Source of the DNA: Paenibacillus taiwanensis DSM 18679
GTDB taxonomy: Bacteria > Bacillota > Bacilli > Paenibacillales > Paenibacillaceae
Length of the DNA stretch: 64,000 nucleotides
Direction: 5' to 3'
Assembly (NCBI RefSeq): GCF_000425125.1
Contig: NZ_KE384306.1
Coordinates: 893,705 to 957,704 of the forward strand
Shown: piece after piece, positions 11,300 to 21,119 of the stretch
Layout: each line of letters starts with the position of its first letter
Numbering within the stretch: position 1 is the stretch's first letter
Notes under the pieces: model-generated
Told to the model about the DNA's origin: nothing
What the model saw: only the letters and a program-made list of their open reading frames with translations
Database searches by the model: none
Made by a program: the position numbers and the translations under genes

Positions 11300-13654
11300 A
11301 TGGACAGCCTGAATGGAGGCAAAATTCTTGTCCTTGCAGAGAAACCCGACATGGGACGAACGATTGCACAAGTGATTGAACCTAAAGCGAGAAAGTATCG
11401 TACACATTTAGAAGGTGAACGTTATATTATCACATGGGCAATTGGCCATTTGATTACGCTTGCTGAGCCGGATTGTTATGATCCTAAATATAAACGATGG
11501 AATTTTCGTGATTTGCCGATCCTGCCGGATGCTTTTAAGATTGTAGCTTCGCGCAGGACGATGGATCAACTGAAAGCGATTGGGGAATTGGGCAAGCAGT
11601 GCCACTCGATTGTAAACGCGTGTGATGCCGGACGTGAGGGACAGTATATTTTTGCTTTGATTGAACAGTATTGGAAATGGCGTAAGCCCGTGAAACGTCT
11701 TTGGATATCTGACTTGACACCAGAGACGATTCGCAAAGGGTTTGATGAATTACAAGACGCAAGCGCGTACGCCAATTTGACAGCAGCAGCACGGGCGCGG
11801 AGTGAAGCGGATTGGCTAATAGGCATGAATGCGTCGCGTGCCTTTACGACCAGACACAAGACGCTGTTATCAGTAGGCAGAGTGCAAACGCCCGTGTTGG
11901 CGCTTATTTACGATCGGCAGCAGGAGATTGACAAGTTTGAATCAGATGCTTACTTTGAGTTGACGGCACAATTTCAACAGCATGAGCTCAATTATAAAGG
12001 AACACGAGTAGGGGAACGAATTCGCAGTGAAGAGGAAGCGGAACGGCTGAAAGCTAAGCTAACAGGTAAGCCTGGCCGGATTGCGGATTATCAAGTGAAA
12101 GAAGGAAAGGAATTTCCTTATCGACTATATGATCTTACGTTATTGCAGCGAGAAGCGAATGGAAAGTATGGCTTTTCAGCAAAGAAGACGCTTGACCTTG
12201 CACAATCTCTGTATGAAAAGCATAAAGTCATTACGTATCCACGTACGAATTCCAACTATTTAACGGAGCAGAATGTCGGGTCTATGCATGATGCACTACG
12301 TATGCTAAACAGTATGGAACAGTACCGGGAATGGGTGGCAAAAGCAGAACCTAATCGTGTTCACACTGGTAACAAGGCCATTTGTCAGCCTTCTAAAGTA
12401 GAAGATCATCATGCGATTTTACCAACCAAGAAGCGACCAGGCACGTTGGCTCCTGATGAGATGAAAGTATACGATATGATTGTGCGCCGGATGCTGTCTC
12501 ATTTTTATCCACCTGCAACATTTACTTTATATACGGTGCTTACAGAAGTGGATACGGAAACGTTTAAGACCAATGTGAAGCAGTGGACAGCTCGGGGCTG
12601 GAAAGTACTATACGACCAAGATGAACGGACTAAAGCGAGCAGCAAGAAGCAGAGTCAAGGATCGGCAGCAGATGATGATGCAGAGAAAGGTCGGCAGGAC
12701 GAGCCGGAAGAATGGAATGGGGACAAACCGTTTCATGTGGATACTGCCCACACGGTTATGGTTAAGCAATTGGCAGTAGAAAAGAAAACAACACAGCCGC
12801 CCAAGGCGTACACTGAGGGAACTTTACTGAAGGCAATGGAAAGTGCAGGCAAGCAGCTGGAAAATGAAGAACTGCGTGATGCCATGAAAGATTCCGGATT
12901 AGGTACACCCGCTACACGTGCAGCAACAATCGAGCGTTTGAAGCAAGTCGGCTATGTAGGGATGACGGGAAAGCGCATCACCTTAACGCTAAAGGGCAAA
13001 ACGGCTGTGGAGCTCATCCGTCATGCAGGGGTCCAGTTGCTGACATCACCAGAGATGACGGGACAGTGGGAGCGCAGGCTGACACAAATTGCGCGTGGAG
13101 AAGCGTCCAACGTAACGTTTATGGAAGCAGTACGGAAGTTTACGCTTCATGTGATAGATTGTGTGGACAAGCAACGTCCTTTATCTGGTGAGCTTGTACA
13201 GCAGATGGAAGATGAAGGAAGCAAGAAACGGGGATCAAAGACGGCTGGCAAGTCTAAAGGAGAGTCGAGCTCAAATCGGACCAAAGGCAAAGTACAAGTT
13301 AGTAATACCGCTTCAGCACGAGAAGGGCTATCCGAAAGTGATTCTTCCAGCTCAACCCCGCTCCGCGCTAATACAGGCTTTGGCACATGCCCACGCTCGG
13401 GATGTGAGGGGCTAATTATTGAAGGTCGTAAAGGATACGGCTGCACGCATTTTAAGCAAGGATGTACATTTGTCATTTGGAAAAAGCAAAAAGCGTCAGG
13501 CAAGACGATTTCAGAGACGATGCTGCTAGACCTGCTGAAGAAAGGCAAGACGCAGCTCCTTACCTTTACTAGCGGAGGCAGTAAATTTAAAGGCAGATTT
13601 ATATTGTCTAATTCAGCAACTGGTGACCTCAGCATCGAACAAGCTGAGACATAA
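11300..13654 (+). CDS. topB: DNA topoisomerase III
   Basis: A 784-residue type IA topoisomerase that relaxes and decatenates DNA through a covalent 5'-phosphotyrosine. The N-terminal Toprim fold shows LAEKPDMGR and NACDAGREGQYIF, and the active Tyr is about 313 in YPRTNSNYL. Residues of about 450-480 and 635-690 are charged and low in complexity. The C-terminus has a zinc-ribbon-like piece (CPRSGCEG, then YGCTHFKQGC). The length is somewhat above B. subtilis TopB, mostly because of these linkers. GAGAGGGGGG precedes the ATG. Confidence 0.93.
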   Translation: MDSLNGGKILVLAEKPDMGRTIAQVIEPKARKYRTHLEGERYIITWAIGHLITLAEPDCYDPKYKRWNFRDLPILPDAFKIVASRRTMDQLKAIGELGKQCHSIVNACDAGREGQYIFALIEQYWKWRKPVKRLWISDLTPETIRKGFDELQDASAYANLTAAARARSEADWLIGMNASRAFTTRHKTLLSVGRVQTPVLALIYDRQQEIDKFESDAYFELTAQFQQHELNYKGTRVGERIRSEEEAERLKAKLTGKPGRIADYQVKEGKEFPYRLYDLTLLQREANGKYGFSAKKTLDLAQSLYEKHKVITYPRTNSNYLTEQNVGSMHDALRMLNSMEQYREWVAKAEPNRVHTGNKAICQPSKVEDHHAILPTKKRPGTLAPDEMKVYDMIVRRMLSHFYPPATFTLYTVLTEVDTETFKTNVKQWTARGWKVLYDQDERTKASSKKQSQGSAADDDAEKGRQDEPEEWNGDKPFHVDTAHTVMVKQLAVEKKTTQPPKAYTEGTLLKAMESAGKQLENEELRDAMKDSGLGTPATRAATIERLKQVGYVGMTGKRITLTLKGKTAVELIRHAGVQLLTSPEMTGQWERRLTQIARGEASNVTFMEAVRKFTLHVIDCVDKQRPLSGELVQQMEDEGSKKRGSKTAGKSKGESSSNRTKGKVQVSNTASAREGLSESDSSSSTPLRANTGFGTCPRSGCEGLIIEGRKGYGCTHFKQGCTFVIWKKQKASGKTISETMLLDLLKKGKTQLLTFTSGGSKFKGRFILSNSATGDLSIEQAET

Positions 13655-13673
13655 TGTGGCAGAGAACCACAAC

Positions 13674-13720
13674 AAAAAAAGTTGATCGGAAAACGTTTCG
13701 TTATTCCGATCAACTTTTTT
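13674..13720. terminator. bidirectional terminator between topB and the HAD gene
   Basis: A perfect 10-base stem (13681-13690 with 13705-13714) has seven As before it and six Ts after it, so it can end both convergent genes. Confidence 0.85.
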
Positions 13721-13740
13721 ATGATGGCGGACATTCAATC

Positions 13741-14517
13741 TTACAAGGATAACTTGGGAGTCCCTTGTCCAGATTGCCAATCCAGAATAACTTGAGGCAC
13801 TTGCACCAGCTTCTCAATCGTAACAAAAGCGCCTTGGGGCTTGACGGTGAGATCCACCAAGTTATAGGCCCACTCCGTTGCTTGCTTTAGATAAATGGCA
13901 TTAAGGCCATTAGTTAGGGCAGGCAACACATCTGTACGTAAGGAGTTGCCAATCATCCAAGTTGTTAGGCGATCCAGTCTAAGGTGATCGACAATGGATT
14001 CCAATGCTTCAGTTGTTTTGTGCTGACGAATAAAAATGCGATCCCCAAAGTAAGTAGACAACTGCATTTGGTCAATCTTGCGCTGTTGAATGACAGCTTC
14101 TCCGCCCGTGTACAAGAACAGTTCGTGGCCTTCGTCGCGCAGCTTGTCCAGCGTATCAATCATGCCAGGATAAGGTTCCACTTCTGTCTCATACACACTC
14201 ATGCCAAGTTTCCATAGCAGGTCCAGCTCTTCTTGAGAGACTTCTCTTCCGGTTAGCGTGCTGAAATGTATTAATGTGTGTTGGAGCGATTGTGGAAAAT
14301 GTTCACTTACAAATCCGGTTTTCTGAACTTCTGTGATGTCGTATTCGGATTGTACACGTTGCACGTCCTGCGCGTTAACACGATAAGCAGCAAACCAGGT
14401 CGTCATTAAATCAAGGAATTGTTCACTAACAGCGTCAAAGTATTTGTTGCAGTATACAAGTGTGTCGTCTAAATCAAACAGGATCGTTTGGTTTGAATGT
14501 TTGGATGCGTTAGGCAT
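13741..14517 (-). CDS. HAD-family hydrolase
   Basis: A 258-residue haloacid-dehalogenase phosphatase. Motif I is DLDDT (nucleophile Asp15, acid Asp17), motif II lies in LYTGGE, and motif III/IV in MIGNSLRTDVLPA. A helical cap fills about residues 25-110. It resembles phosphoglycolate-phosphatase or YjjG-like members, but the substrate cannot be assigned. The start at 14517 is set by GGAGGTGA; an upstream TTG at 14532 would begin inside that site. The regulator gene behind it is on the same strand, about 90 bases upstream. Confidence 0.8.
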   Translation of the reverse strand: MPNASKHSNQTILFDLDDTLVYCNKYFDAVSEQFLDLMTTWFAAYRVNAQDVQRVQSEYDITEVQKTGFVSEHFPQSLQHTLIHFSTLTGREVSQEELDLLWKLGMSVYETEVEPYPGMIDTLDKLRDEGHELFLYTGGEAVIQQRKIDQMQLSTYFGDRIFIRQHKTTEALESIVDHLRLDRLTTWMIGNSLRTDVLPALTNGLNAIYLKQATEWAYNLVDLTVKPQGAFVTIEKLVQVPQVILDWQSGQGTPKLSL

Positions 14518-14606
14518 CTCAGTCACCTCCAAGCTTGCTTGACGTTCGATTGGAAATGACTTAGCTTATAAAGCGTATAAAGTCAACTGCGTTATGCTCG
14601 AAAGCG

Positions 14607-15521
14607 TCAAGGTTGCACATAATCTTCTAAAAAGACGGATAAGTCCGCCAAGCCTTCTTGTCTTAATGCGATTTGTTCTACTTTTCCACTCCAGTAGGTG
14701 CGAATATAGCCGGCTGAACGCAGCACGGCCAGATGATGCTGCGCCGCATTTTTGCCCAAATTAAGATGCTCAGACAATTCGGCAAATGTAACAGGGTTCA
14801 CTGCAATCATTCGTAATATACGCAATCTTGTATCGTCTGCAAGGGCCGAAATCATCCGCTTTAACGATTGCGGAGGCGTATCTTCCGTGTCCTCAGGCAA
14901 ATCGATGGAATACAGCATGAGCGTGGAATGCTTAAATGTGCACGTATTGTTAATCGGCCGATAGTGCCACATCGGCGCAAGCACGACCTCTTGTATTTCA
15001 CCATCGGTATCCAATACAACACCGTTAGTCGCAATTTCAATAAGTTCTGCTGGATTCATTTTGCTCATAAGTCGGCGCTTTTCATTCGCATCCGCAATTA
15101 ATGCCGGTTCCCATAACGGTACAGACCATTTTAAGTAATGATCATGCCACAGTATGAGGGCAGGGATGTACACTTGACGTATCCGATCTATACAGGCTTG
15201 ATCATAAGGCAGGCCGTACAATTGAATGATGTGCAGCCAGTCATCGCTGGACATGCGACCTAGCTGGGTCAGAAATAATGGAATATCGTGTGGATGTTCT
15301 CGTTCCAGAGCGGCTGCAAACAATATATCAAATTCATTCATGGAATATTTTCGAAGCAGGGTGGATTGTTCAATCGCATCTGTCGATAGTTGGGCTTCCA
15401 CTTGTTGAATCCAATTCGGACCGCCTTCCACGTTACGAATCCATTTCCGATGCACGTATAGCATGTAACTGCCAATAAGCTCATAGATCGGTGAGCAATC
15501 GATACGAACATGAAGCGACAT
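14607..15521 (-). CDS. ArsR-type winged-helix transcriptional regulator with a long N-terminal domain
   Basis: A 304-residue protein with a C-terminal ArsR-like winged helix (about residues 222-300: ALADDTRLRILRMI, then LSEHLNLGKNAAQHHLAVL as the recognition helix). About 220 residues of unassigned sequence come first, unlike the roughly 100-residue metal sensors. No cysteine metal box is visible, so a metal sensor is unlikely. It is probably a DNA-binding repressor with an unknown ligand or partner domain. A GGAGG-type site precedes the ATG at 15521. It may be co-transcribed with the HAD gene. Confidence 0.72.
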   Translation of the reverse strand: MSLHVRIDCSPIYELIGSYMLYVHRKWIRNVEGGPNWIQQVEAQLSTDAIEQSTLLRKYSMNEFDILFAAALEREHPHDIPLFLTQLGRMSSDDWLHIIQLYGLPYDQACIDRIRQVYIPALILWHDHYLKWSVPLWEPALIADANEKRRLMSKMNPAELIEIATNGVVLDTDGEIQEVVLAPMWHYRPINNTCTFKHSTLMLYSIDLPEDTEDTPPQSLKRMISALADDTRLRILRMIAVNPVTFAELSEHLNLGKNAAQHHLAVLRSAGYIRTYWSGKVEQIALRQEGLADLSVFLEDYVQP

Positions 15522-15667
15522 GCGTTGGAACCTCCTTAGATAAGGGTTCTATGGTCGGTATTACTTATTCATTATGAATTGAATTGCATACGATTGTCTA
15601 CTATAATGTTAAAATGTCTCGATTTTAATTAGAATTTAAAAACGATGATTGATAAGGGAGATGTTAC

Positions 15668-15928
15668 ATGTCTCGAAAGAGATTCAATTCTGTTGCTGAG
15701 GCAGCAGATCATATCATAAAAAGTGACCTAGATGAAGAAACAAGAGACTATATTGTTCATCTGGATAGGAAGGAAATTATCACTTTGCATTTTACATTAG
15801 GGATGCATGTGCGGAATAAATATGATGTTATTTTTGATGAAGGAAATTCACTTTTCCCAACTCATAGAGACGACGTATCGCTTTTGGTATTAGAAGAAAT
15901 TCATAGAAAATTAAACAAAAGCTTGTGA
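15668..15928 (+). CDS. small hypothetical protein, LHFxLGxxVRN type
   Basis: An 86-residue acidic soluble protein with no signal or membrane segment. ITLHFTLGMHVRNKYDV, followed by a C-terminal SLLVLEEIHRKLNK, resembles short proteins of the DUF6794 kind, a recollection I could not check. No function is known. The ATG at 15668 follows AAGGGAGATGTTAC. The next small gene starts 31 bases later in the same direction, so the two may be one unit. Confidence 0.6.
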   Translation: MSRKRFNSVAEAADHIIKSDLDEETRDYIVHLDRKEIITLHFTLGMHVRNKYDVIFDEGNSLFPTHRDDVSLLVLEEIHRKLNKSL

Positions 15929-15959
15929 GAATGATTTGATTATACAGGGGGATGAGAAC

Positions 15960-16301
15960 ATGAATATGAAACATACATTTGAAGTATCCAAAAAAATTGC
16001 AGCGTTAGCAGAGGAGTATAATGAGCTTTCTTCAAAGGAAACGGATGAAGTGCTGCGCCACAGATTTACGGAGTTAACGTTTCAATTAGATGAGATTTAT
16101 GCCGAGTTGCTTCAAATATCCAATTACTATCCAGAGGGTAAACTAGAGAAAAATGTAATTTTGACTCAATCAATTGAGGGATTGTCCGCACAAACACCAC
16201 TTGTGTTACTTCACGAGTACGAGCAAGATCATTTGGCTCTTGTAGAAGATCACCAGATGGACGTATATTTAGTTCCTTTGAATACGATAAAACAACTGTG
16301 A
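15960..16301 (+). CDS. hypothetical protein, helical
   Basis: A 113-residue soluble protein, rich in Glu/Leu heptad-like stretches for the first 60 residues (KKIAALAEEYNEL and similar), then a beta-rich tail ending LVPLNTIKQL. I do not recognise a family. The ATG at 15960 follows GGGGGATGAG; an earlier TTG at 15936 is less likely because that ribosome site would lie inside the frame. About 280 bases without a gene follow, with only a CCATGAG/CTCATGG hairpin near 16385-16410. Confidence 0.55.
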   Translation: MNMKHTFEVSKKIAALAEEYNELSSKETDEVLRHRFTELTFQLDEIYAELLQISNYYPEGKLEKNVILTQSIEGLSAQTPLVLLHEYEQDHLALVEDHQMDVYLVPLNTIKQL

Positions 16302-16584
16302 CATCGATAGAAAAAGATCGAAGTGACAATATAGATTTCGTTTCATAAGACTAAATTCAAGCCTATTTGGTTGAAGTTGCTCCGCCATGAGTGGTCTGCT
16401 TGTCTCATGGGTTTGTGACTTTTTTGTGATTGTTGTATATAGTCGCTAATGGAAAACTAGCTGCAAAAGGTTGCTTTGTACATCGCACATCATATAATGT
16501 TAAAAGGTTGGCTTGTCATTGCATGGGTCGGGTCGTATCCATGCTTTTTTGTGTGTGATATAGATATAAAGTGGAGGGAAAGAA

Positions 16585-17766
16585 ATGTTAGCATCTCGTC
16601 GTCCCACAACATCCTCTACGTGGCAGTTTGTCATTTTAATCGTAGTTGTTATGTTCACAGGGCTGAGCCAAGGGTTATTGCTGCCTTTGTTGACAATATT
16701 TTTAGAGAGGATGGGAGTTCCGTCTGATGTCAACGGACTAAATGCCACAGCCTTATATGTAGGTGTTTTTGGCATGATGTTCTTAGTTGAACGTATTCTA
16801 ATTAAGGTCGGATACAAGCGGATGCTCCTTGGAGGTATGATTGTTGTTACGGTTGCATTAGGATTGTTCCCCTTGTTTCCTAGCATCGGTGTATGGTTTG
16901 TGCTGCGAATTATTGTTGGTATGGGCGATAGCGCCTTGCATTATGCAACGCAGCTGTGGGCCGTGTCTGTAAGTCCTGCCAATCGTCGCGGTCGTAATAT
17001 TTCATTGTATGGCATGGCCTATGGAGTAGGCTTCAGCTTCGGACCCTTAGGGATTAATTTGTTAAAAATTAGCGATGCAGCTCCGTTTATCGCGATCGTA
17101 TGTATGTTCTTGGTTGTCATTATGATCGTGTGGTGGAAGCTGCCTAGCCAGCAAGCAGATGCAGTTCATGGAGCAGAGCGTCCGGAGAAGCGTTACCGCC
17201 GCTCCTACCAGTGGGCATGGTTTGCATTGCTGCCGCCGCTGTTATATGGCTATATGGAAGCATCAATGAACAGCAACTTTCCGATTTATGCGTTACGTAT
17301 CGGGCTTGAGCAGCACTGGATATCTTATTTGCTGCCATTTTTCGGCATAGGTGGCCTTATTCTTCAATTACCACTAGGTATGCTCAGTGACCGTGTGAAC
17401 CGAAAAGCCGTATTAATTAGTTGCGGCTTACTTGGCGGGGGTGGATTTTTCCTTATCCCACTAGTTGGAGACAACCCTTGGGCGATACTCGTCTTGTTTA
17501 TGTTAGTGGGCGGATTAGTGGGCTCGTTTTTCTCGCTTGGTTTGGCATATGCGGCAGATATATTGCCGCGTGCATACTTGCCTTCTTCCAATGTTATAGC
17601 TTCCATCCATTTCAGTATCGGAAGTATTGTGGGGCCGAATCTCGGTGGCTTAGGTATTGAATATGTATCAATCGGCAGTATGTTTTACTTGCTTGGTATG
17701 TGGTACATTTTATTCTCGTTGCTAGGTTTCCGTTTTCGTGGGAAAATAAGAGAAACGGCATCCTAA
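16585..17766 (+). CDS. major facilitator superfamily transporter
   Basis: A 393-residue membrane protein with about 12 hydrophobic segments, split by a basic cytoplasmic loop near residues 190-210 (GAERPEKRYRRSY). The loop GMLSDRVNRKAVL after the seventh segment is the MFS signature. The closest general type is a drug/sugar efflux carrier of the YfcJ/YhhS-like kind, but the cargo cannot be inferred. A weak GGAGGGAAAGAA site precedes the ATG. No linked regulator is obvious. Confidence 0.82.
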   Translation: MLASRRPTTSSTWQFVILIVVVMFTGLSQGLLLPLLTIFLERMGVPSDVNGLNATALYVGVFGMMFLVERILIKVGYKRMLLGGMIVVTVALGLFPLFPSIGVWFVLRIIVGMGDSALHYATQLWAVSVSPANRRGRNISLYGMAYGVGFSFGPLGINLLKISDAAPFIAIVCMFLVVIMIVWWKLPSQQADAVHGAERPEKRYRRSYQWAWFALLPPLLYGYMEASMNSNFPIYALRIGLEQHWISYLLPFFGIGGLILQLPLGMLSDRVNRKAVLISCGLLGGGGFFLIPLVGDNPWAILVLFMLVGGLVGSFFSLGLAYAADILPRAYLPSSNVIASIHFSIGSIVGPNLGGLGIEYVSIGSMFYLLGMWYILFSLLGFRFRGKIRETAS

Positions 17767-17804
17767 TTTTGTTGTTATAACGATCATACAGTATACATTT
17801 GTTC

Positions 17805-17859
17805 AGGTCGTTACTTTGTACAAGGGTTGGAAGACGCTTGCACGAAGTGACGACCTTTT
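17805..17859 (+). terminator. terminator after the MFS gene
   Basis: AGGTCGTTACTT pairs with AAGTGACGACCT (one G-T pair), followed by TTTTCT. The loop is about 30 bases. Confidence 0.65.
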
Positions 17860-17980
17860 CTATAATTTAAGGATAGTGTCGTAGTGAAGATAGTTACATA
17901 TAACGAATGAATAACAGCAATTGAAGTAGCATCAGTGTTAGCATGTACATATGGATTAGGGCTGGGGAGGAGCGCAAGTC

Positions 17981-18712
17981 ATGTTAAAAATAGAGAGACT
18001 GAACAAACAATTTCCACCATCAACGACGGTGCTGCGTAACGTATTTGCAGACGTCCATCAAGGTGAGTTTATAGGCGTTGTAGGTGCTAGTGGAAGTGGC
18101 AAGTCGACATTACTCAAATGTTTGGCACTACAGGAAAACTGGACAAGCGGCAAGTATACAATTGATGGTACAGACATTTTTAAGCAGGGCTCCTCAGGGA
18201 AAAGTAAAGTTAAACGAGAATGCGCTTACTTGGAACAAAACCCAGTACTTTCGTCTAACCGAAAAGCACTTAAAAACGTGCTAATTGGCAGAGCACATCA
18301 GACACCGTTATGGCGGATGATAACGGGGATGATTCGCAACGATGATTATATGGGGGCAATGGATACGCTTGAGCAGCTTGGTTTGCTCGATAAAGCCCAT
18401 ATGATTACATCCCATCTTAGCGGCGGGGAAAAGCAACGAGTAGCCATAGCTAGAGCATTGGTGCACGGCGCGAAGGTGATCTTGGCAGATGAACCTGTGT
18501 TGGGATTAGATCCGAAATCAGCTGAGTCCGTTCTGAGCACGTTTAAAGATTTGTGTGAACGCGAGCAATGTACGGTCATCGCAGTGTTCCATCAAGTCGA
18601 GTTAGCAGAGAAATATTGCTCCAGAATTTGGGGTTTGGCTGACGGGGAGATTAAAGTTGATATTCGCGGCCGCAAGCTCTTGCAAGGCGAAAAGATGAAA
18701 TTGTCACTGTAA
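17981..18712 (+). CDS. ABC transporter ATP-binding protein, PhnC-like
   Basis: A 243-residue ATPase with Walker A GASGSGKST (about 35-43), a Q-loop in ECAYLEQNP, signature LSGGEKQR and Walker B VILADEP. Overall it resembles the phosphonate importer ATPase PhnC. There is no binding protein or permease next to it, only an unrelated MFS gene before and a DUF3298-like gene after, so the partner must be elsewhere or the copy is an orphan. GGGGAGGAG lies before the ATG. It is not a MalK/MsmX-type ATPase, since it lacks the C-terminal regulatory domain, so it is a poor candidate to power the two sugar transporters downstream. Confidence 0.82.
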   Translation: MLKIERLNKQFPPSTTVLRNVFADVHQGEFIGVVGASGSGKSTLLKCLALQENWTSGKYTIDGTDIFKQGSSGKSKVKRECAYLEQNPVLSSNRKALKNVLIGRAHQTPLWRMITGMIRNDDYMGAMDTLEQLGLLDKAHMITSHLSGGEKQRVAIARALVHGAKVILADEPVLGLDPKSAESVLSTFKDLCEREQCTVIAVFHQVELAEKYCSRIWGLADGEIKVDIRGRKLLQGEKMKLSL

Positions 18713-18714
18713 AT

Positions 18715-18776
18715 ATAACCATCTCGCTCATTTAAATGGAAGGACTAAACCGCCATTTCAAGGGTGGGATGGTTAT
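18715..18776 (+). terminator. branched hairpin after the ATPase gene
   Basis: ATAACCATC pairs with GATGGTTAT, and an inner AAATGG/CCATTT stem lies between. The T-tail is weak (ATTTGT), so termination is uncertain. Confidence 0.4.
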
Positions 18777-18917
18777 TTGTATAGGATGGAATAATAAGCT
18801 ATTAGTTGTGTTTTCGAGCATCCATATTATATTTTATTTAATGTAATGATGGGGATTGTTAATAATGTCCGTTTGCTGTCATATTCTTTTACTAGCATAG
18901 TTTAAAGGAGTGTTAAG

Positions 18918-19535
18918 ATGGCTACGACGTTATATCCGCTTCCTGTTCCTATCGTACCTCACAAGATCATTAAACCGAAGCTAGAAGTATATGTACCGCA
19001 AATATGGAATGCTCAAGCTCCACTCGCAGCTAAGACGATCAATCAGATCATTCACCAAACCGTCATTGAGCTTATACGGATGACAGGATATGAAGAGAAC
19101 GATCAGACAGAAGTGATGGGATCATTTGAAATCAAGCTAAACGAAAGGGGGTTACTCAGCTTAACGTTAACCGTATACGGTTATCCGCCAGGAGCAGCGC
19201 ATGGCATGACTTATCAGCGTGGCCTAACGTTTGATGTGAATACAGGTAAGTTGTATACGTTGTCAGATTTATTTAAACCAGGCGCCCCTTACGTTGAGGT
19301 GTTAAGCGGCAATGTGAGTCAGCAGATCAAGCAAAGAGATATTCCGACGTTGGAGCCTTTTACCAAGATCAAACCTGATCAAGATTTTTATATGACCGAT
19401 AAAGCGTTAGTTTTATTTTTTGGATTATACGAATTAGCCGCGTATGTTTACGGCTTTTTATATTTTCCGATATCGATATATGATCTAAATGATATTAAGG
19501 CTGAAAATGGTATTATAGATACACTATGGTACTAG
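18918..19535 (+). CDS. DUF4163/DUF3298-type protein
   Basis: A 205-residue protein with the pattern of the DUF3298 fold found in RsiV-like proteins: a conserved YGYPPGAAHGMTY segment and then LTFDVNTGKLYTLSDLF. RsiV proteins bind lysozyme, but this copy has neither a membrane segment nor an anti-sigma domain, and no signal peptide is evident. It therefore may be a stand-alone cytoplasmic or unconventionally exported version. GGAGTG precedes the ATG. It sits alone, followed by a strong terminator. Confidence 0.65.
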   Translation: MATTLYPLPVPIVPHKIIKPKLEVYVPQIWNAQAPLAAKTINQIIHQTVIELIRMTGYEENDQTEVMGSFEIKLNERGLLSLTLTVYGYPPGAAHGMTYQRGLTFDVNTGKLYTLSDLFKPGAPYVEVLSGNVSQQIKQRDIPTLEPFTKIKPDQDFYMTDKALVLFFGLYELAAYVYGFLYFPISIYDLNDIKAENGIIDTLWY

Positions 19536-19571
19536 TCAGAAGGAGCAATAACATAGCTTTGTAATGGGTTT

Positions 19572-19599
19572 GTCACCTATTGGTGACTATTTTTTTTTA
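19572..19599 (+). terminator. Rho-independent terminator
   Basis: GTCACC (19572-19577) and GGTGAC (19582-19587) with a four-base loop are followed by TA and eight or more Ts. Confidence 0.8.
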
Positions 19600-19779
19600 T
19601 AATGATAAAAGTGTGTGGGGAGCCGTCTGAAAGTGGAAGAGAGAGCGTGTGCTTACGACGGTATGTGGTAAACGAGAAGCATGGTGCCTACTAGCTAGGA
19701 GATGTATTCTTGTTACACATTTACCAATTAACTCGTATAATTAAGTATCGTTTGCGGACAATGTAAACAACATAAGGCG

Positions 19780-21102
19780 ATGAAAAGAGGGATGAGATTG
19801 AAAAGCGTGCGCTCAAGACGCAGCGTATGGATATTGCTCGTTGTGTTCACTTTTCTGTTGAGCGGTTGCGAATGGGTCCAGGACCCTAAATCTTTATTAA
19901 GTGTGCCAAGACTGCCAGATGAACAGGCAAGCCTGATGAGCATCATAACTTCGCATCTGCCGGAGGGTGGCGCTATTATTCGTCCAACAAATTCATCGGA
20001 CAATAGTGCGATCCGGATTGCCGATCTAAACAACGATGGACAAGCTGAGGCGATCGTGTTCTACGAGACGCCTGATCGTGAAGTTCGTATACACGGGATG
20101 ATTTTCCAAAGTGATGGCAAGACATGGAGCAAGACGGTTGACTTTGATGGTGAAGGCGTGAAGCTGGATCGTGTCGATATCGTGGACTTGACCAATGACA
20201 ATACTCTGGACTTGGTGATTGGATACAGTTACCCAGAATCAGATTCTAATAAGGGCATGATTATTTATTCATTTTCTAACCAGCAACTAACTAAAATATT
20301 TGAGCAGCCTTATGCGCAGTATGTCATTGACGATCTTGATCGGAACATGAAGAACGAGTTGTATGTGGTCACGAACCAAAAGTCTAAGCCGCCGATCATT
20401 AGTCAGTATAAATTTGATGAGGACAAGTTAAAGAAATTTACCGAGAAAGTGATGGACAATGAGATTAACGGCTTCTTGAATGTAATGTCCGGTTTTATCA
20501 GCAAGGACAAGCGGGGCATCGTGATGGATGCAAACGCAGGTGCTAATTACAGCTTTACAATTGCAGTCACCTTATCAGAATCAGGAGAGCTAAAGGAAGT
20601 ATTTCCGAAGGATTTAACAATCAAGAAACGAAGCATTTTAAGTTCGGATATTAACGCAGATGGTATTATTGAAATCCCCATACCTGAACGTCCTGAAGGT
20701 TGGGAGGATTACTATGAAGAGTATGAGATCCCGTTTTTCCAAAGTTATTATCAGTGGGACGGGAAAAATAATTTACGGCTTGTTCAAAAGCAGTTCAGGG
20801 ATTACAAGGAAAGGTTTCATTTTACAATACCTGTGTCCTGGTATGGCCGGGTATCCATTGATACGAAGTCCAATATTAATGAGTATTTAAGATTTATTGA
20901 TTTTAACACCAATGAAACGTTAGCAGAGGTTCGCTTCTTTAGCGTGGAGACGTGGGAACGTTATAAAGATAAATGGACTTATTTAGCTGCTTACGGTGAT
21001 GAAGTCATTGGGATATACAGTAAGGAGCAATTGCGGTTGAACGACGGTGCACCTAAGCTGCCTACTGTAGAACAAACGAAGCCTGAGGAAGCAGCCAAGT
21101 AG
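19780..21102 (+). CDS. lipoprotein with FG-GAP/VCBS-like repeats
   Basis: A 440-residue exported lipoprotein. A basic N-terminus and hydrophobic core lead to the lipobox LLSGC, so the mature protein is anchored outside the membrane by that cysteine. Asp-rich loops such as IADLNNDGQAEAIVF, VDLTNDNTLDLVI and SDINADGIIEIPI are calcium-binding-like repeats typical of FG-GAP/VCBS propellers. The start is uncertain: ATG 19780, ATG 19792, or a TTG at 19798 well spaced from GAGGG. It ends 17 bases before a response-regulator gene, so it may be an outer-surface sensor or target of that two-component system. Confidence 0.75.
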   Translation: MKRGMRLKSVRSRRSVWILLVVFTFLLSGCEWVQDPKSLLSVPRLPDEQASLMSIITSHLPEGGAIIRPTNSSDNSAIRIADLNNDGQAEAIVFYETPDREVRIHGMIFQSDGKTWSKTVDFDGEGVKLDRVDIVDLTNDNTLDLVIGYSYPESDSNKGMIIYSFSNQQLTKIFEQPYAQYVIDDLDRNMKNELYVVTNQKSKPPIISQYKFDEDKLKKFTEKVMDNEINGFLNVMSGFISKDKRGIVMDANAGANYSFTIAVTLSESGELKEVFPKDLTIKKRSILSSDINADGIIEIPIPERPEGWEDYYEEYEIPFFQSYYQWDGKNNLRLVQKQFRDYKERFHFTIPVSWYGRVSIDTKSNINEYLRFIDFNTNETLAEVRFFSVETWERYKDKWTYLAAYGDEVIGIYSKEQLRLNDGAPKLPTVEQTKPEEAAK

Positions 21103-21119
21103 AAAGGGAGTTACCAGAG

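Noticed and set aside
13681-13714. GGAAAACGTTTCG in the topB terminator loop as a cre site
   Set aside because: Several consensus positions mismatch and it lies between two convergent gene ends.
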